From Hofstenia miamia (Eukaryota; Xenacoelomorpha; Acoela), in assembly GCA_004352715.1 (NCBI GenBank), contig SCFE01000111.1, forward strand, positions 1,093,656 to 1,157,655: 64,000 nt of DNA. Reading direction: 5' to 3'. Each line of letters starts with the position of its first letter. The stretch's first letter is position 1. Shown piece by piece: positions 24,390-35,602 of the stretch. The notes under the pieces are model-generated. The model ran no database searches. It was not told the DNA's origin and saw only the letters and a list, made by a program, of their open reading frames with translations. A program made the position numbers and the translations under genes.

Positions 24390-24781
24390 GTGTTCTTTAA
24401 TTCTAATTTCCAAATGTCTTCTTGTCTCCCCGATGTATGAGGCATTACACTCATCACAAGAATATTTATAAACAATAGAGGAAGACAAGAGTATTGGGAT
24501 CGGATCTTTGTTTGAGAAAAAGTTTGAGGTCTTAGTTGTTGTAAATGTNNNNNNNNNNNNNNNNNNNNNNNNNNNNNNNNNNNNNNNNNNNNNNNNNNNN
24601 NNNNNNNNNNNNNNNNNNNNNNGTGTTCTTTAATTCTAATTTCCAAATGTCTTCTTGTCTCCCCGATGTATGAGGCATTACACTCATCACAAGAATATTT
24701 ATAAACAATAGAGGAAGACAAGAGCATTGGGATCGGATCTTTGTTTGAGAAAAAGTTTGAGGTCTTAGTTGTTGTAAATGT
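24390..24781. repeat. 159 bp near-identical duplication across an assembly gap
   Basis: Positions 24390-24548 and 24623-24781 are the same 159-base block of the Penelope endonuclease region, with one difference noticed (GAGTATT versus GAGCATT). They are separated only by the N run 24549-24622. This may be a real tandem duplication, but more likely two overlapping contigs or alleles joined by a fixed gap. Confidence 0.9.
24549..24622. other. Assembly gap
   Basis: Run of 74 N lying inside the - strand Penelope-like copy, between the two copies of the duplicated block. Confidence 0.98.
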
Positions 24782-25033
24782 CGGAATTATCTTAGTTTCA
24801 TATATCTTTAATTTTTTGTTGATTCTTTTAAGTTGGTGTTCGATATATGATTGTCGTTCTTTAATATAAGGTAAATTCCAATAAATGTTTTTAGTTTAAT
24901 CATTGTTGTCCTTTAATTTGTTGTTAATAAAATATTTATCCAAGCATTTTTTTATTAGATGGTGAGGATAGCCATTATTTATTAAGATTGAAAAAAGTTT
25001 ATCAGTTGCTTCTGTAAGATTCTTGTTCTTCCT

Positions 25034-25379
25034 CTATTGTTTATAAATATTCTTGTGATGAGTGTAATGCCTTATACATCGGGGAGACAAGAAGACATTT
25101 GGAAATTAGAATTAAAGAACACTTAAGAGGCCACCTAACATCAGAAATTTACTTACATCGTCACCAAGCAACAAAAGATCATTTTAAAATATTAACAAAG
25201 AACAAACATATCAAGATCACTGAAGCATTATTAATAAAACAACAACGTAAAAAACTTTTAAATAGACTATTAAACCATGTTAGCATTCTTAAACTTTTCT
25301 AAACTTTCCCTCTATACTCTATATGCACTGACGAAGCTATACGTATGTAGCGAAACATGTTTGCGGAATAAATCTTTCA

Positions 25380-25382
<3 letters not shown>
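25034..25382 (+). mobile_element. Penelope-like 3' end, head-to-head with the reverse-strand copy
   Basis: The + strand restarts abruptly within the GIY-YIG domain at CCTCTATTGTTTATAAATAT. It encodes SCDECNALYIGETRRHLEIR, RIKEHLRGHLTSEIYLHRHQ and the same C-terminus (LLIKQQRKKLLNRLLNH, ending near 25302). It is nearly identical to 24170-24485 in inverted orientation, so the two copies form a large imperfect palindrome of about 0.3 kb per arm. The TAA after LKLF is followed by the hammerhead motif and a TA array. It is a 5'-truncated, non-functional copy. Such inverted 5'-truncated pairs are common for Penelope-like elements (family knowledge). Confidence 0.85.
25322..25366 (+). ncRNA. Type I hammerhead-like ribozyme of the forward Penelope-like copy
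   Basis: Layout: stem I strand TATGCA, core CTGACGA (25328-25334), one extra A, stem II hairpin GCTATA-CGTA-TGTAGC, GAAAC (25352-25356), loop AT, GT, unpaired T at 25361 (predicted cleavage just after it), then TGCG (25362-25365) pairing back to TGCA/T at 25324-25327. Stem III is only AC/GU. Compared with the reverse copy, the changes fall in the stem II loop (CGTA for CATA) and the stem III loop (AT for CT), so both stems stay paired. Confidence 0.7.

Positions 25383-25416
<34 letters not shown>
25383..25416. repeat. (TA)n array at the 3' end of the forward Penelope-like copy
   Basis: TA repeat starting 17 bases after the hammerhead motif and running into the assembly gap. Confidence 0.9.
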
Positions 25417-25833
25417 NNNNNNNNNNNNNNNNNNNNNNNNNNNNNNNNNNNNNNNNNNNNNNNNNNNNNNNNNNNNNNNNNNNNNNNNNNNNNNNNNNNN
25501 NNNNNNNNNNNNNNNNNNNNNNNNNNNNNNNNNNNNNNNNNNNNNNNNNNNNNNNNNNNNNNNNNNNNNNNNNNNNNNNNNNNNNNNNNNNNNNNNNNNN
25601 NNNNNNNNNNNNNNNNNNNNNNNNNNNNNNNNNNNNNNNNNNNNNNNNNNNNNNNNNNNNNNNNNNNNNNNNNNNNNNNNNNNNNNNNNNNNNNNNNNNN
25701 NNNNNNNNNNNNNNNNNNNNNNNNNNNNNNNNNNNNNNNNNNNNNNNNNNNNNNNNNNNNNNNNNNNNNNNNNNNNNNNNNNNNNNNNNNNNNNNNNNNN
25801 NNNNNNNNNNNNNNNNNNNNNNNNNNNNNNNNN
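25417..25833. other. Assembly gap
   Basis: Run of 417 N entered from a TA array on the left. Long ORFs drawn across it are artefacts. Confidence 0.98.
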
Positions 25834-25889
25834 TCTAGTGTTAAAAGCTTCTGCAATCTTTATATTGGGTGTATTAAAATTGTTCTTTT

Positions 25890-25895
25890 TATATA

Positions 25896-25939
<44 letters not shown>
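25890..25939. repeat. (TA)n array
   Basis: Long TA repeat with one TTTA interruption near 25899. Confidence 0.9.
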
Positions 25940-25941
<2 letters not shown>

Positions 25942-26126
25942 TAGATTATCCACTTATACAATACCAATATTAGTACAAACATACGGTTATTCAATCATAA
26001 TAAGTTCAATATCTCCAACATGCCTCTCGACTATTTAGACTTTCTATGCAACAATTGCATTTTAATTAAGAGCATCTTGAATTTGTAGATATATAAGAGA
26101 ATCGTATATCAATGTATATACAGGTA

Positions 26127-27027
26127 CATGGTGTTCCAAAAGAAAAAACAACTCAACTTTGATTTGCTCTTATTTAGTAAGTCGTTCATATAAGGTGACA
26201 ATTTCAACTGATTCGGAATGATAATACCACCGGATTAAATATTTTGGAATGAAAATATCACTGGGTTAAATATATTTATGTAAAAAGAAGACTTCCATAC
26301 AAGACTAATTTTTCAATAGAATACAAAATGTTGCAAATCAAAGTCTTGGTATAGGGTGCATTTCCTTTCAGACACATTTCGAGTGTAAAGGTCAACTATC
26401 AACAGCAGCTACAATCATATCTAATGTCATAAAGTTCACGGCTCGCGCAATGCTTTCTTTCAAATACTATAAATTTCGAGGCAGTGAATTGTAAGTGGAA
26501 AGTTTTAACTTTCCCCACAACTAGGTGGGATAAATCCGTGTTCCTAGGGCGCTAATGAAACTTTCTCATCAAAATCCATTTGAAGCAGCTGCTTCTTTAA
26601 ACTTGCAGTATGAGCAAGACGCCGTCCTGCTAAGAAATTGTCCATAAAAGGCTCTCCTTGATTTAAGTTGCGGTATATAAGGTGATGTTTGATCATATTA
26701 CAGTATCACGACTGGTTAAAAGTACCACTTGGGCCATCTGTATCTTTTAATAAAAAAAATGAGAAGTAAAGAAACAAAACGAAGAAGCGACAACACTCCT
26801 ATCCAAATTGTTATCAAAATATCTAAATGTTCGGAGACCAGAGGACTGCTCGCGATGTTCATGTTGATTTGATTTTCTACTTCATTGAATAAATTCGGTT
26901 TTTATGGAAACCTTCTTTTCCCTAAAAATATTATTTTCATTCCAAGTCATTTAAAGTTGTCATTTTAAATCAAATATTTACTAAATGAGTCAAATCAAAT
27001 TTGCATTGTATCGTTTGGGACACCCTA
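26127..27027 (-). mobile_element. Decayed Tc1/mariner-type element
   Basis: Left end CATGGTGTTCCAAAAG follows a TA (26125-26126). The right end on the - strand is TAGGGTGTCCCAAACG, and both continue into similar sequence (TTTGATTTG then CATTTAGTAA or TTATTTAGTAA). CAGGGTGTCCCAAA is a typical mariner-type terminus. The - strand interior gives transposase-like C-terminal remnants such as PRNL-YLKESIARAVNFMT and LDMIVAAVDS (about 26385-26490), with several stops. It is a dead copy of about 0.9 kb, shorter than a full 1.3 kb element. Confidence 0.6.
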
Positions 27028-27118
27028 TGCTAACTCTTAAGTCTACTTGGATAGCTGTAGCAGTTAATATTAACTGACAGTGAATGTGTAAAATTCAAAA
27101 ATTACAATAGTTATTTAG

Positions 27119-27394
27119 TATGTGATCTATTTACGACAGACGATGGTGTTCTGGCGATTGTATCATCAACATCTTGTGCTACCTCTTTGGCTCTACAAGT
27201 TATTTCTTCAAATCTACATATTCCTCATATTATTGTGCCAAGAACTTATTGTCCTCAGGTTGGATCTGGAATTAACGACTTCTCACTCACAATAGAGCCT
27301 AGCATTCAAAGCGTTAGCAAAGTCATGCACGATATTGCTAATAATCAAGGATGGGATGGAATGGATATTGTCATATTCTACGATGACACTTTAG
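27119..27394 (+). CDS. Ionotropic glutamate receptor, coding exon 3 (ATD core)
   Basis: This 276-base exon starts after TTATTTAG and ends TTTAG|GTTAGC, phase 1 on both sides. It supplies residues 93-184. It has the most diagnostic ATD sequence: LCDLFTTDDGVLAIVSSTSC, then the helix LALQVISSNLHIPHIIVPR and the strand DGMDIVIFYDD. In delta receptors the equivalent segment reads like CDLMNQGILALVSSIGC...MHIPHLF, so the resemblance is closer to the GRID class than to AMPA or NMDA types (from memory). The upstream acceptor at 27118 is preferred over the AG at 27139 because only it keeps the conserved CDL and the phase. The final G joins GT of the exon at 47359 to make Gly. Donor GTTAGC is unusual but fits. 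Confidence 0.9.
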
Positions 27395-29431
27395 GTTAGC
27401 TTGTTAAATCTTAACCTAACATATTTATTTTAGCAAGCTTCAGAATGCTTGTTTGTTGAGGTTGTGTGCTTAGATACTTTGTACATGAACAGTAATTGTC
27501 GATTCATAAAACAATGCATTCAAATTTCTGTAAATATTTTTATTATGAATTATTTATGTCATTGCGATTTATATTTGTTGTTTTCACAAGCAACCTTATA
27601 CAATTAAAATTATAAGCCACAAGCAACTAGAGTCAAAAGCGTGTAGATTCAAATAGAATAAACATATTCCAGTGTAACATGTGTCATTTTATAGGTGAGG
27701 ACTTCCCATTTGTTCAATAAAAATTCGTTTTTGCTAATCCAATTTCTCTGTGTGCGCAAAATATATTTCTGGTTTCTATCAAATTGATTGCATCCAGAAT
27801 TTTTATGTTTACGGAGGTTGCTATTGAGAGGTTTCAGTTAAATGAAACATTTTATTTTATGAAAGAATCTTAATAGTGAGCAAATCGCTTAGATTACTAT
27901 AAAGCGTTATGGAAGTTTCTAGTTTGAAACAGCTATTAAAAAAGTGGTGAAATTGCTTTAATTTATCTAAAAATTATAATTTTGCAACCCATAAACAAGT
28001 GTGGACAATTTCAGAGAAATCAGATATACTGCAGAGTTGAGATGACATTTTTGTTTCTATTAATGTAATTACACGGCTGAGGTTTTTAGGTTTTCATAGG
28101 CTTTCACTGTTCCCGTGTGAACTTGCTATAAAGTTATAAATTAGCGGATGATTGCTATCTGAAGTAAATAGTTCAATAAAATACAGAAAACAACGAACTG
28201 TTGCATTTATACTTACATGTTACCTCATCTGGAAGAAAACTACAAAATTGCACAAATATATTTAGATTGAAACTGCTATCTAGTAATTAGAATCATTGTT
28301 TAAAATGGAATTAAAGTAATATTCGATTTCTATAAAAGAGTTGAAGTATGTTTACTATTTTAAAACAATGGCTTCATGCATGTTCTTCTGCGTCATAAAT
28401 ATTTCCAAAATTATTTTACGGTTTCCAAAGCTTCCTTTTAACCAAAATTTAATTTATGCTTTGCGAAAATCAATCTTAAAATAGATATATTATTTTGGTA
28501 AGTTTTAGTCAATATTAGTGACAAACGGAATCATGCTCTCCTCGCTATCTCAAAGCTTTTATTTTTTAATCAATAACAAATTTGCAATAGGTTTTAAAAT
28601 ATTTGTTATTTAATTTATATAAATTTATAGGAGTCTATAATTTCAATGTGACTAATCCACCTGGTTTAATTTAGCATTAACTCTTTCCCAAAGTATACCA
28701 TTTTTTTTAATCCTATTTTCTATTTCTGTAACAGTTTATATTACTAAAAAAGAGTACAATATGAAATATAGAAAATAATTGAAATGGCAATTGATATTAG
28801 AGACTGGATCTCCAGAGACCCTATTTACGCTAAGGGTAAAAAATCTACACAACTATGCATATATAAACTAATTTTAGGAATCAATTTCGGTATGGATTCA
28901 ATTTTTTTGCCAAAAAACTTCATCAAAATCAATAAAACATATTTTATGAATTTGATGTTGGTGCATAGAGTATCCGAAAGCATGCTTTGATATAGTTAAC
29001 TAGTTCCAATAATACTGCCAATGTTCATTAGGAAATTAAATTTTGTTCTCAAGAATACATGAAACAGCCAGTCAAAACTGATATTGCAAATGATTTTGAT
29101 GAAAAGTATTAGTGTTTATAGTTTAAAATACCTAGAAACAATCTGTATTTACGTTGGAAAAAATATGTTTTGAAATTTCTACGATTTAAATGTATACTAT
29201 TTTTAAATTACACATTGTTGAAAAGTTATTTGTATATAAAATGCTATCAAATTGTTCAAAAACTAATCTGAAATGCTATTCAACATGTAAGAAACAATGC
29301 AATGGAGCAATAATGTGTTCCTATGTTTTAACTGCAAATAAAAACTAGAATGCAAGTTGTATTGGTTTTCCTTCAAATTTAATGGAACTATTGAAGAATG
29401 TACGAGCCAAATTTCTGTTTTTCTGTAATGA

Positions 29432-29875
29432 ATGCTTAGGCCAATAATTAGTAAACCTAAGTTGGAAATAATAGTGTACCATGCTACTGTGCAAAGTGTC
29501 ATGGATTATATGGCAAAAGCTTTTACTTATTTTCCGAAAAAACTACAGAGAATACAACGACCGGCAGAAAAAATTATTTCACCATTTGGAGATTTTAAAT
29601 TCCAGGAAATGCAGACATAGACAATCATTCCAGAAAATCTTTTCACAAAATCATTTATTTACTTCAATGATCCTAACGTTTTGCCTAGATCTGGTCATTA
29701 TTGTTATAACAAATATTAAACTGAACGAAGAAAACATCCAATTTTTTAGATTCTGCTCCTTTTTATCAAATCAGAAATGCAAAAATTTGTTTATTTTTTA
29801 AAATAGTTTAAAATGTCCTGTCTATTATTATAGTTTTTTGTCAAATATACTATTCTATTCTATTCTAAAGCTGAT
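29432..29875 (+). mobile_element. 3' end of a non-LTR retrotransposon (jockey/CR1-like)
   Basis: The + strand reads LRPIISKPKLEIIVYHATVQ then LQRIQRPAEKIISPFG. This resembles the segment after the RT domain of jockey/CR1-type LINEs, where a VrPhLEYa...W motif is followed by LQRIQrrAaklI. Stops and frame changes follow. The copy ends near 29875 in TATTCTATTCTATTCTA, a short pentanucleotide tail of the kind these LINEs leave. It is a 5'-truncated dead copy; the clade assignment is tentative. Confidence 0.45.
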
Positions 29876-30090
29876 TAAAAAATTGAAAATGCATATCGCA
29901 TTTAGGGTCTTTATACACCTAAGCTTTAAAAATTTGTATTGCTCAACATGCAATAATGTTTTTATTCAGCATTTGGGAAGTTGTTTTTTGATATCATTAC
30001 TCATATCTGGATTCATTTTAATTTTTTTCTTCACTAAGCTCTCCTTTTTATCAAGCGCATGAGGAATAGGAGTGTATTTTTAGATAACTC

Positions 30091-30299
30091 CAGGGGTGTA
30101 CTCGAGGAGTTGCTCCGGGGGGCTCAGCCCACCTTGTTAAATTTTGATTGCGGCCCAGCCCTATTGTTAAATTTATATTAGTATACGAGTGTTTGAATAT
30201 ACTTGTTAAGAAAATAAATTATGTTCAAAACTACAAAACTGAAGATACAAAACTGAAGATAAGAACCCCCTTTGTTAATTTCTTAGGAGTACAGCCCTG
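30091..30299. mobile_element. hAT-type MITE family A, copy 1 (209 bp)
   Basis: Flanked by a perfect 8 bp duplication GATAACTC at 30083-30090 and 30300-30307. Ends are CAGGGGTGTAC and, on the other strand, CAGGGCTGTAC. The interior matches the copy at 45336 throughout (ACCTTGTTAAAT, TTGTTAAATT, GAAAATAAATTATG, AAGATAAGA, CTTAGGAGTA). Eight-base duplication plus CAGGG ends identify the hAT superfamily. It contains a small internal duplication (ACAAAACTGAAGAT twice, near 30233-30260). Non-coding. Confidence 0.88.
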
Positions 30300-31459
30300 G
30301 ATAACTCTGTTGTGGAACTGTCTATTCTTAGCTATATAAGCATGCTACAGTTCTATAACTTTTGAGAATTGATATTCTATCACTTTTTACCGACTCTATC
30401 CGACTTTGTTAATTTTCGATCTTTACTTAAATTCCAGAAGTTTTCGAAGTTTCCTTTCCTGACTCGATTTTACTAAGAGTGACATTGTTTTCATAACTTT
30501 ATAAATTTTACTAATTGTGACGTTATCAAAAATTGTAGATGACTGTCTTTTAATTGTATGTTATGCGCAGTCGAAGTTTATTCAAATTATTCCATACAAA
30601 ATACATGCTCTACATTTAATAATAAATCATAGAAAAGAAAGACAAATGTAAATTATCCGTTACAATTGTCAGCTTTATTGATTTATTGAAATGCCAGCCA
30701 TAATGCAAATATCGGCTGGAAAGCAAATGTTCGGAAGCCTTGCATTCAAAATCTTATTCAAATGCTTTCATAATCATTTATTTTTGTACACAATTAAGCA
30801 CTATACTAATAATAAACTATTCTACTAAACGAACGTTGCAATCCGTAATACTATGACGCGTGAGTGTGATGCATAAGTTATCAGTATAATTAAAAACCAT
30901 TCATATTGAAGTAGAATATTTAAATAATTATATTTATTTTTAAAAAACAGAACAAAAACATCATAATTAATGCATCGCATATTATATACCTTATGTCTTT
31001 GTAAAATCTAACCATAAAAATGCTTTCAATTCCATCCAGTACTTCTACTTCAATAACAAGTCGATAATAAAATTCAATCTATTTCTAAATAATTCAGGTT
31101 TGCTTTTGTTATCATTTCACTTGACTTTTTATTTTTCGTTTCTTATCAAGTGTGAATTTCGTCTGAAATTAAATAAATTCTTTCTAATCATCATTAGAAC
31201 ACCGAATTTCGATTTTTTCAAAAATTACCATTAATGATTTAACATGAATATATCTGAATCGATTCCAATTATTCATCGTATTTGCAAATGAATTTTCATA
31301 AAATTATATTTTTAAGGATTTTTGTATTTCTTTTGAATTTTTTTATTTTAAAAATGGAAACATAAAAACGTTATAATAACCAGAAAATTTATTTCACATT
31401 AATCATACTATATGAGTACCTGTCAAATCACATGTTGACTCAAATTCAGAAGTTATTCT

Positions 31460-31461
<2 letters not shown>

Positions 31462-31502
<41 letters not shown>
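31462..31502. repeat. (TA)n array
   Basis: Pure TA repeat of about 40 bases in plain intron sequence. Confidence 0.92.
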
Positions 31503-31507
<5 letters not shown>

Positions 31508-34500
31508 CACCTTTGTAAAGATCATTTGGGTAATGAAAAGACCATTATTTTAATTATATAGATCAGATTGCTATAATTGTATTGCATAATTAATAAGCAG
31601 TTTTTTGCATGTTCGCTTAAAAAAGTTGAAGTTTTCAAATACAGCTTAATAATTAAAAATTTCACATAGACAAATCATAGCACACGGTCAATATCTGTGT
31701 TAATAATCTTAGTATGTAAATTTGAATTTAGCTTGATCAATATTGTCAAACAAAGAAGAAAATCCCAACTCTACTTTTTTACGAAACATGTAAACATTTA
31801 GATTTTTTGATATTAGATAATTAAGGAATTCAATTGAGTGCATTATTAATGCATCTTATTTATATATCACCTTCAGAAATGTCCATTATTACAAATATTG
31901 GATGTAATACGATATTTTAGAATCCATTAGAATATGATACAAATGCTCTTTAAAGTTGAGAGACATATGTATTAAAATCAAATAAACATTGATTTAATTT
32001 AGTTAACCAAATCAAAACTATCAAACAATTGATATTTGTCAAATTAGTAAAATATTTTGTGATCTTATTAAATTATGAATATTATTATATCCTTAAACGT
32101 CAAATTCTCAAATCTTAGTACATGGGAATTTAAATTCTAAGAACTGGTATGTAGTTAACATACCTTTAGAACTCTATACTGTATGTATTCCAAAAAATAA
32201 TCAATAGTAGACGAAATATATTAAAAATATTCTAATTTTTAACCATTAATTTTAGGTATGCACTAAATTTAATGCATTCTCCCCAAATAAAGTTTGTAGA
32301 AATAATTTAATAGAATTTTTGCATATCAACAGTATAATTATCCATTTGTATAGTTAGAATATTTCTGTCAGGCCAAGCTAAATATATTAATTTTTGTTTC
32401 TTCAAGATATGCTAGCAATTCTAAAGTTGTCCTGAAGGATTTGTTTATTTGCGTGGCTCTATCTAAAGGTTCCAAAGTTGTAAAAATCACTGCTCCAGAT
32501 GTCATAGAGAATAGCAAGCCCATTTTAGTAATTAAAATGCAATTCTAGAATTTATGACATCACTTTTCAGCAGTTTTTTCAAGTTAGAAGTTTATACCGA
32601 TTACATATATTATCGTTTTCTAGATTACGTTTTTCAAATGTTAATTTTAGCTGTATTGAGTAAAAGTATCTGACATATGCAAATATATCTGAGAAGAATA
32701 ATAATAAATTTCGAGTCAAATGACTTACAATCTGTCTTTGAGTGTTCTAAAAAAGTAGTTATTTCCATACGTTCTATATTTATTACAATTTCATTTCATC
32801 ATTCTCATTTTTAATATTTTCATTAACAATTTCTCTGCCTATATTTGTTTTGTCTTTAGTAGCGCTTAATACATACAATATTTTTCTATATTTCTATTTT
32901 ATTTTTATTTTTAATGTACAGTTAATATATAGCTTGATGTACAACATTATTTCTCAACCATAGATTATTAATTTATTAGCAATTTTTGCTCTGGAAAAGT
33001 GTTTCTTAATTACCTTTAGATTGTTTTTAATCATCCTCTTCAAAGTGTCTGAAGCTGCTGTTCTTCAGATTCCTTTCTATTAATTTAGCCAATTCAGCAA
33101 GTAATGTCAAATTAATTTTTTGTCGAACAGTTTATAAATTTAACTATTGTCACAATCAACAATATTTTGAGTTAATATGTGATGCATGGAATCAAAACTT
33201 GCCTCTAATCAGTTTCCAATGTCTGATCTTAAATTGTAGCTATATTGTATGGTACACCTTAAAACTTCTTAGAATGTAAGTGGAATTTTTAAAGCACCTG
33301 TTTAAAGCTAATCAAGTATAAAATTAACGACTCAGAATTCAAAGCACTTAATAAAGCATAGCAATAACTTAGTAAATTCTAAAAAGCTTTAATCATCCAA
33401 TAGAAAGTAACAAGGTCTTCAACGAAGCTTAGCCATACACATCAATTTAATCAATTTCAAATTTCTTAAGCCAGGTGTTTTTGTCTAAAACTAGACAAAC
33501 CAAAATTCCTAACCAGTGCATTAAGAATTCTAAGATTAATATAAAATTTATATAATTCTTTCAACATTAATTTAGCATACCTTATAAATATATATCTCAT
33601 TGTATGGAAATGTATTTTTCCGCAGTAATTTGGGTATATTTTACGGGTATGCCTTCCACTCAACATTGTGTTATTTTAAATAAGATTTTTTCAAAGAAAT
33701 AATTTTTTATAAAATTATTTTGAAAACAAAGAAAATTTCATTTTCGAATATGGGTGGGTACGGTTAGAAAATTTCGTATGAAAGTTGATATGGGTAAGAT
33801 ATTATTTTAGACATCAATAATACATATATGATCAGGCTTGAAAAGTCATTCATGTTCATTTGAAAAGATAATATAGTGAACGTTTAAGTGAAATTCCTGA
33901 AGTTCCACTAAACTGCTTACTGCAAACTAGGTAAACTTAATGATATTTATCAGGCATATTTTCGATGGGTATATATTTTAACTGAAATTTAGTGCATTCA
34001 TTGAATATTTTAAGACTAGTCAATGCGTTGTATAGAAAATAATGATATATCTTAAAATTTCAAAGGTAGTTTTGTTTTACCGTAGATTTCAACGTTTATT
34101 CACAGAGAGGGAATACTTTAGGCCTTTAAAATCATGGTTGTGAACTTTGATGTCTTCAATTGCTTTTGGCCCTGTAAATTGGCACATTTATATTTTCTTG
34201 TGATTTTAATGTTATATGACTCGTTGTATATGATGAAGTCGTTATTTTTCTAGATAATATTATGTTCTATTTGATTCTGTAACATGCATTGAAAAATGTA
34301 TTTCAAATATTTGTAGTAACTATAATGAGACTAGCCATAAATATATTGGTAATTATTTCAAAAGTAACTGTAATTTCCCTCTGATTTTATCTACTCAAGC
34401 AACAAGTAAAACCAGGAGATTGACTAAATCAACTTTGTTTTTTGCTTTACTTTGTCCTTCACAAAAAGTACCGCATTATTCACATTTGAAGAAAAACTTG

Positions 34501-34979
34501 AAAAGTACCTTCACTTAGTTAGTTTTTTAAAAATAGAAGTAAGGGATATTCAATAAATCTTGGTAAAAACTCACCATTACGAATAAAATATTTAAAAATC
34601 ACCAATTCATAATTTTTTAACAAAGAAAAAAAATGAATATACATGTATATAAAATTATCATTACAATTATTTCCGATAAAAAAATTATAACAAAATATTT
34701 ATGTAATTTTCAAAATCTCCACTACAAATATTAAAAATTATCATTTAGCAGTTGAACTTCCATGTATATTAGCTATTTATATGAATATGGCCATTAATTA
34801 ATATGAAAATTTAATTCAAATTGAAATCAATTTCATTTAGAGGAGTAAGATTTTGATAAATTTTCTTTCTTTTACCATGTAGAGCTATTAATACTGTTCT
34901 TAAAATTTGTAAAAAAGCCTCTTTCGTACGTAACAAATAGCGTCTGCATAACTACAATTCATTTTATTGCTTAACTTTT

Positions 34980-35545
34980 CAACAAGTAATTATAATATCG
35001 AATAGCTTCTTCAACCATAGCACCATTATTTGCACATTTGAAATGACGAATGAAGCATGGTCAATGTTCTGCATACAATCTTGGTAAGCTCTTTTCTTGG
35101 AAGCCCCGTGTTCTGATTAAATTTGAGCAACTGTTTTACTTTGATTTGATGGCGCATTCGGATGTATAATCCGTAATGGTGCCCAAAATGATCTACACGA
35201 TATGTCAAATCGATGTTTCCATTAATTTCAATTTTTTCTTATTCAGTAAGTTCTTTTAATCAAGGCTCAATAGAAAGATCCTTGCAAACTAGATAATAAT
35301 TCAGTTTCTAAATTTTTTACTGTTTCATGTCTCATGATAATGAAGCCTCTAAGTTTGCATATCAAGGCATTATCGATGCTATTTGAAGTACCACACGCAC
35401 ATGTTCGTGATAATCGCATTCTTGGCCAATTATAGCGAAGAGTGATTGTATCTCGAAACTGATCCTTGTTTAAGTTCCAACCAAGATTTCGCGCTGATGT
35501 TCCTTTTGGCTCCAGCAGATGAAGACTTGTTTTGTTTTAGAAGAG
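34980..35545 (-). mobile_element. Retroelement fragment: zinc finger plus restriction-like endonuclease region
   Basis: The - strand from about 35545 reads EPKGTSARNLGWNLNKDQFR, FRDTITLRYNW, CACGTSNSIDNALIC, then RGFIIMRHETVKNLE. After stops it continues FWAPLRIIHPNAPSNQSK and YQDCMQNIDHASFVI. It is the C-terminal part of a widespread RT-bearing element, with CxC...H/N...C zinc-binding residues followed by a segment usually read as LDV...FFDVRVFHPNAPSN in relatives (from memory). That segment corresponds to the restriction-like endonuclease (RLE) of R2-group retrotransposons, which nicks DNA for target-primed reverse transcription. The reading is interrupted several times and no RT is attached. 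Dead fragment. Confidence 0.55.
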
Positions 35546-35602
35546 CAGTTATTTAAAATAGACAATGTTCTTGTTTTTAATTATGCTTAATCCAAGTAAA
35601 TC

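Larger units (their letters stand above)
24100..25033 (-). mobile_element. Penelope-like retroelement 3' portion (reverse transcriptase end plus GIY-YIG endonuclease)
   Basis: From 25033 downward the - strand encodes the end of a Penelope-like polyprotein. Segments in order are ATDKLFSILINNGYPHHLI and LPYIKERQSYIEHQLKRINK (RT thumb and linker), IPTFTTTKTSNFFSNKDPIP, then the GIY-YIG endonuclease. The endonuclease shows VYKYSCDECNASYIGETRRH with RIKEHLRGHLTSEIYLHHHQ, and ends with the frame at 24210. GIY-YIG fused to an RT is diagnostic of Penelope-like elements; the enzyme nicks target DNA for RT priming. One in-frame stop (LKDNND* near 24895) and an assembly gap (24549-24622) interrupt it, and only the 3' part of the element is present. 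After the stop come a hammerhead-like motif (24146-24190) and a TA array. It is not functional as it stands. Confidence 0.85.
14869..27118 (+). other. Intron 2 of the glutamate receptor gene
   Basis: Phase 1 intron of about 12.2 kb, GTAAGT to TTATTTAG. Most of 14869-18800 and 19300-24060 is plain AT-rich DNA with chance ORFs; I see no gene in it. TA arrays lie at 14917-14937, 15348-15378, 16849-16882, 18808-18834 and 19240-19285. Features of note are the hammerhead-like motif at 18842-18885, the hairpin at 20893-20920, the Penelope-like pair at 24100-25415 and a decayed mariner element at 26127-27027. Confidence 0.8.

Noticed and set aside
25277-26038. Long ORFs of 157-253 codons across the N gap
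   Set aside because: They consist of undetermined bases plus TA-repeat translation (IYIYIY).
27140-27394. Alternative acceptor TTACGACAG for exon 3
   Set aside because: It would remove the conserved CDLFTT segment; the acceptor at 27117-27118 keeps it and gives matching phase.
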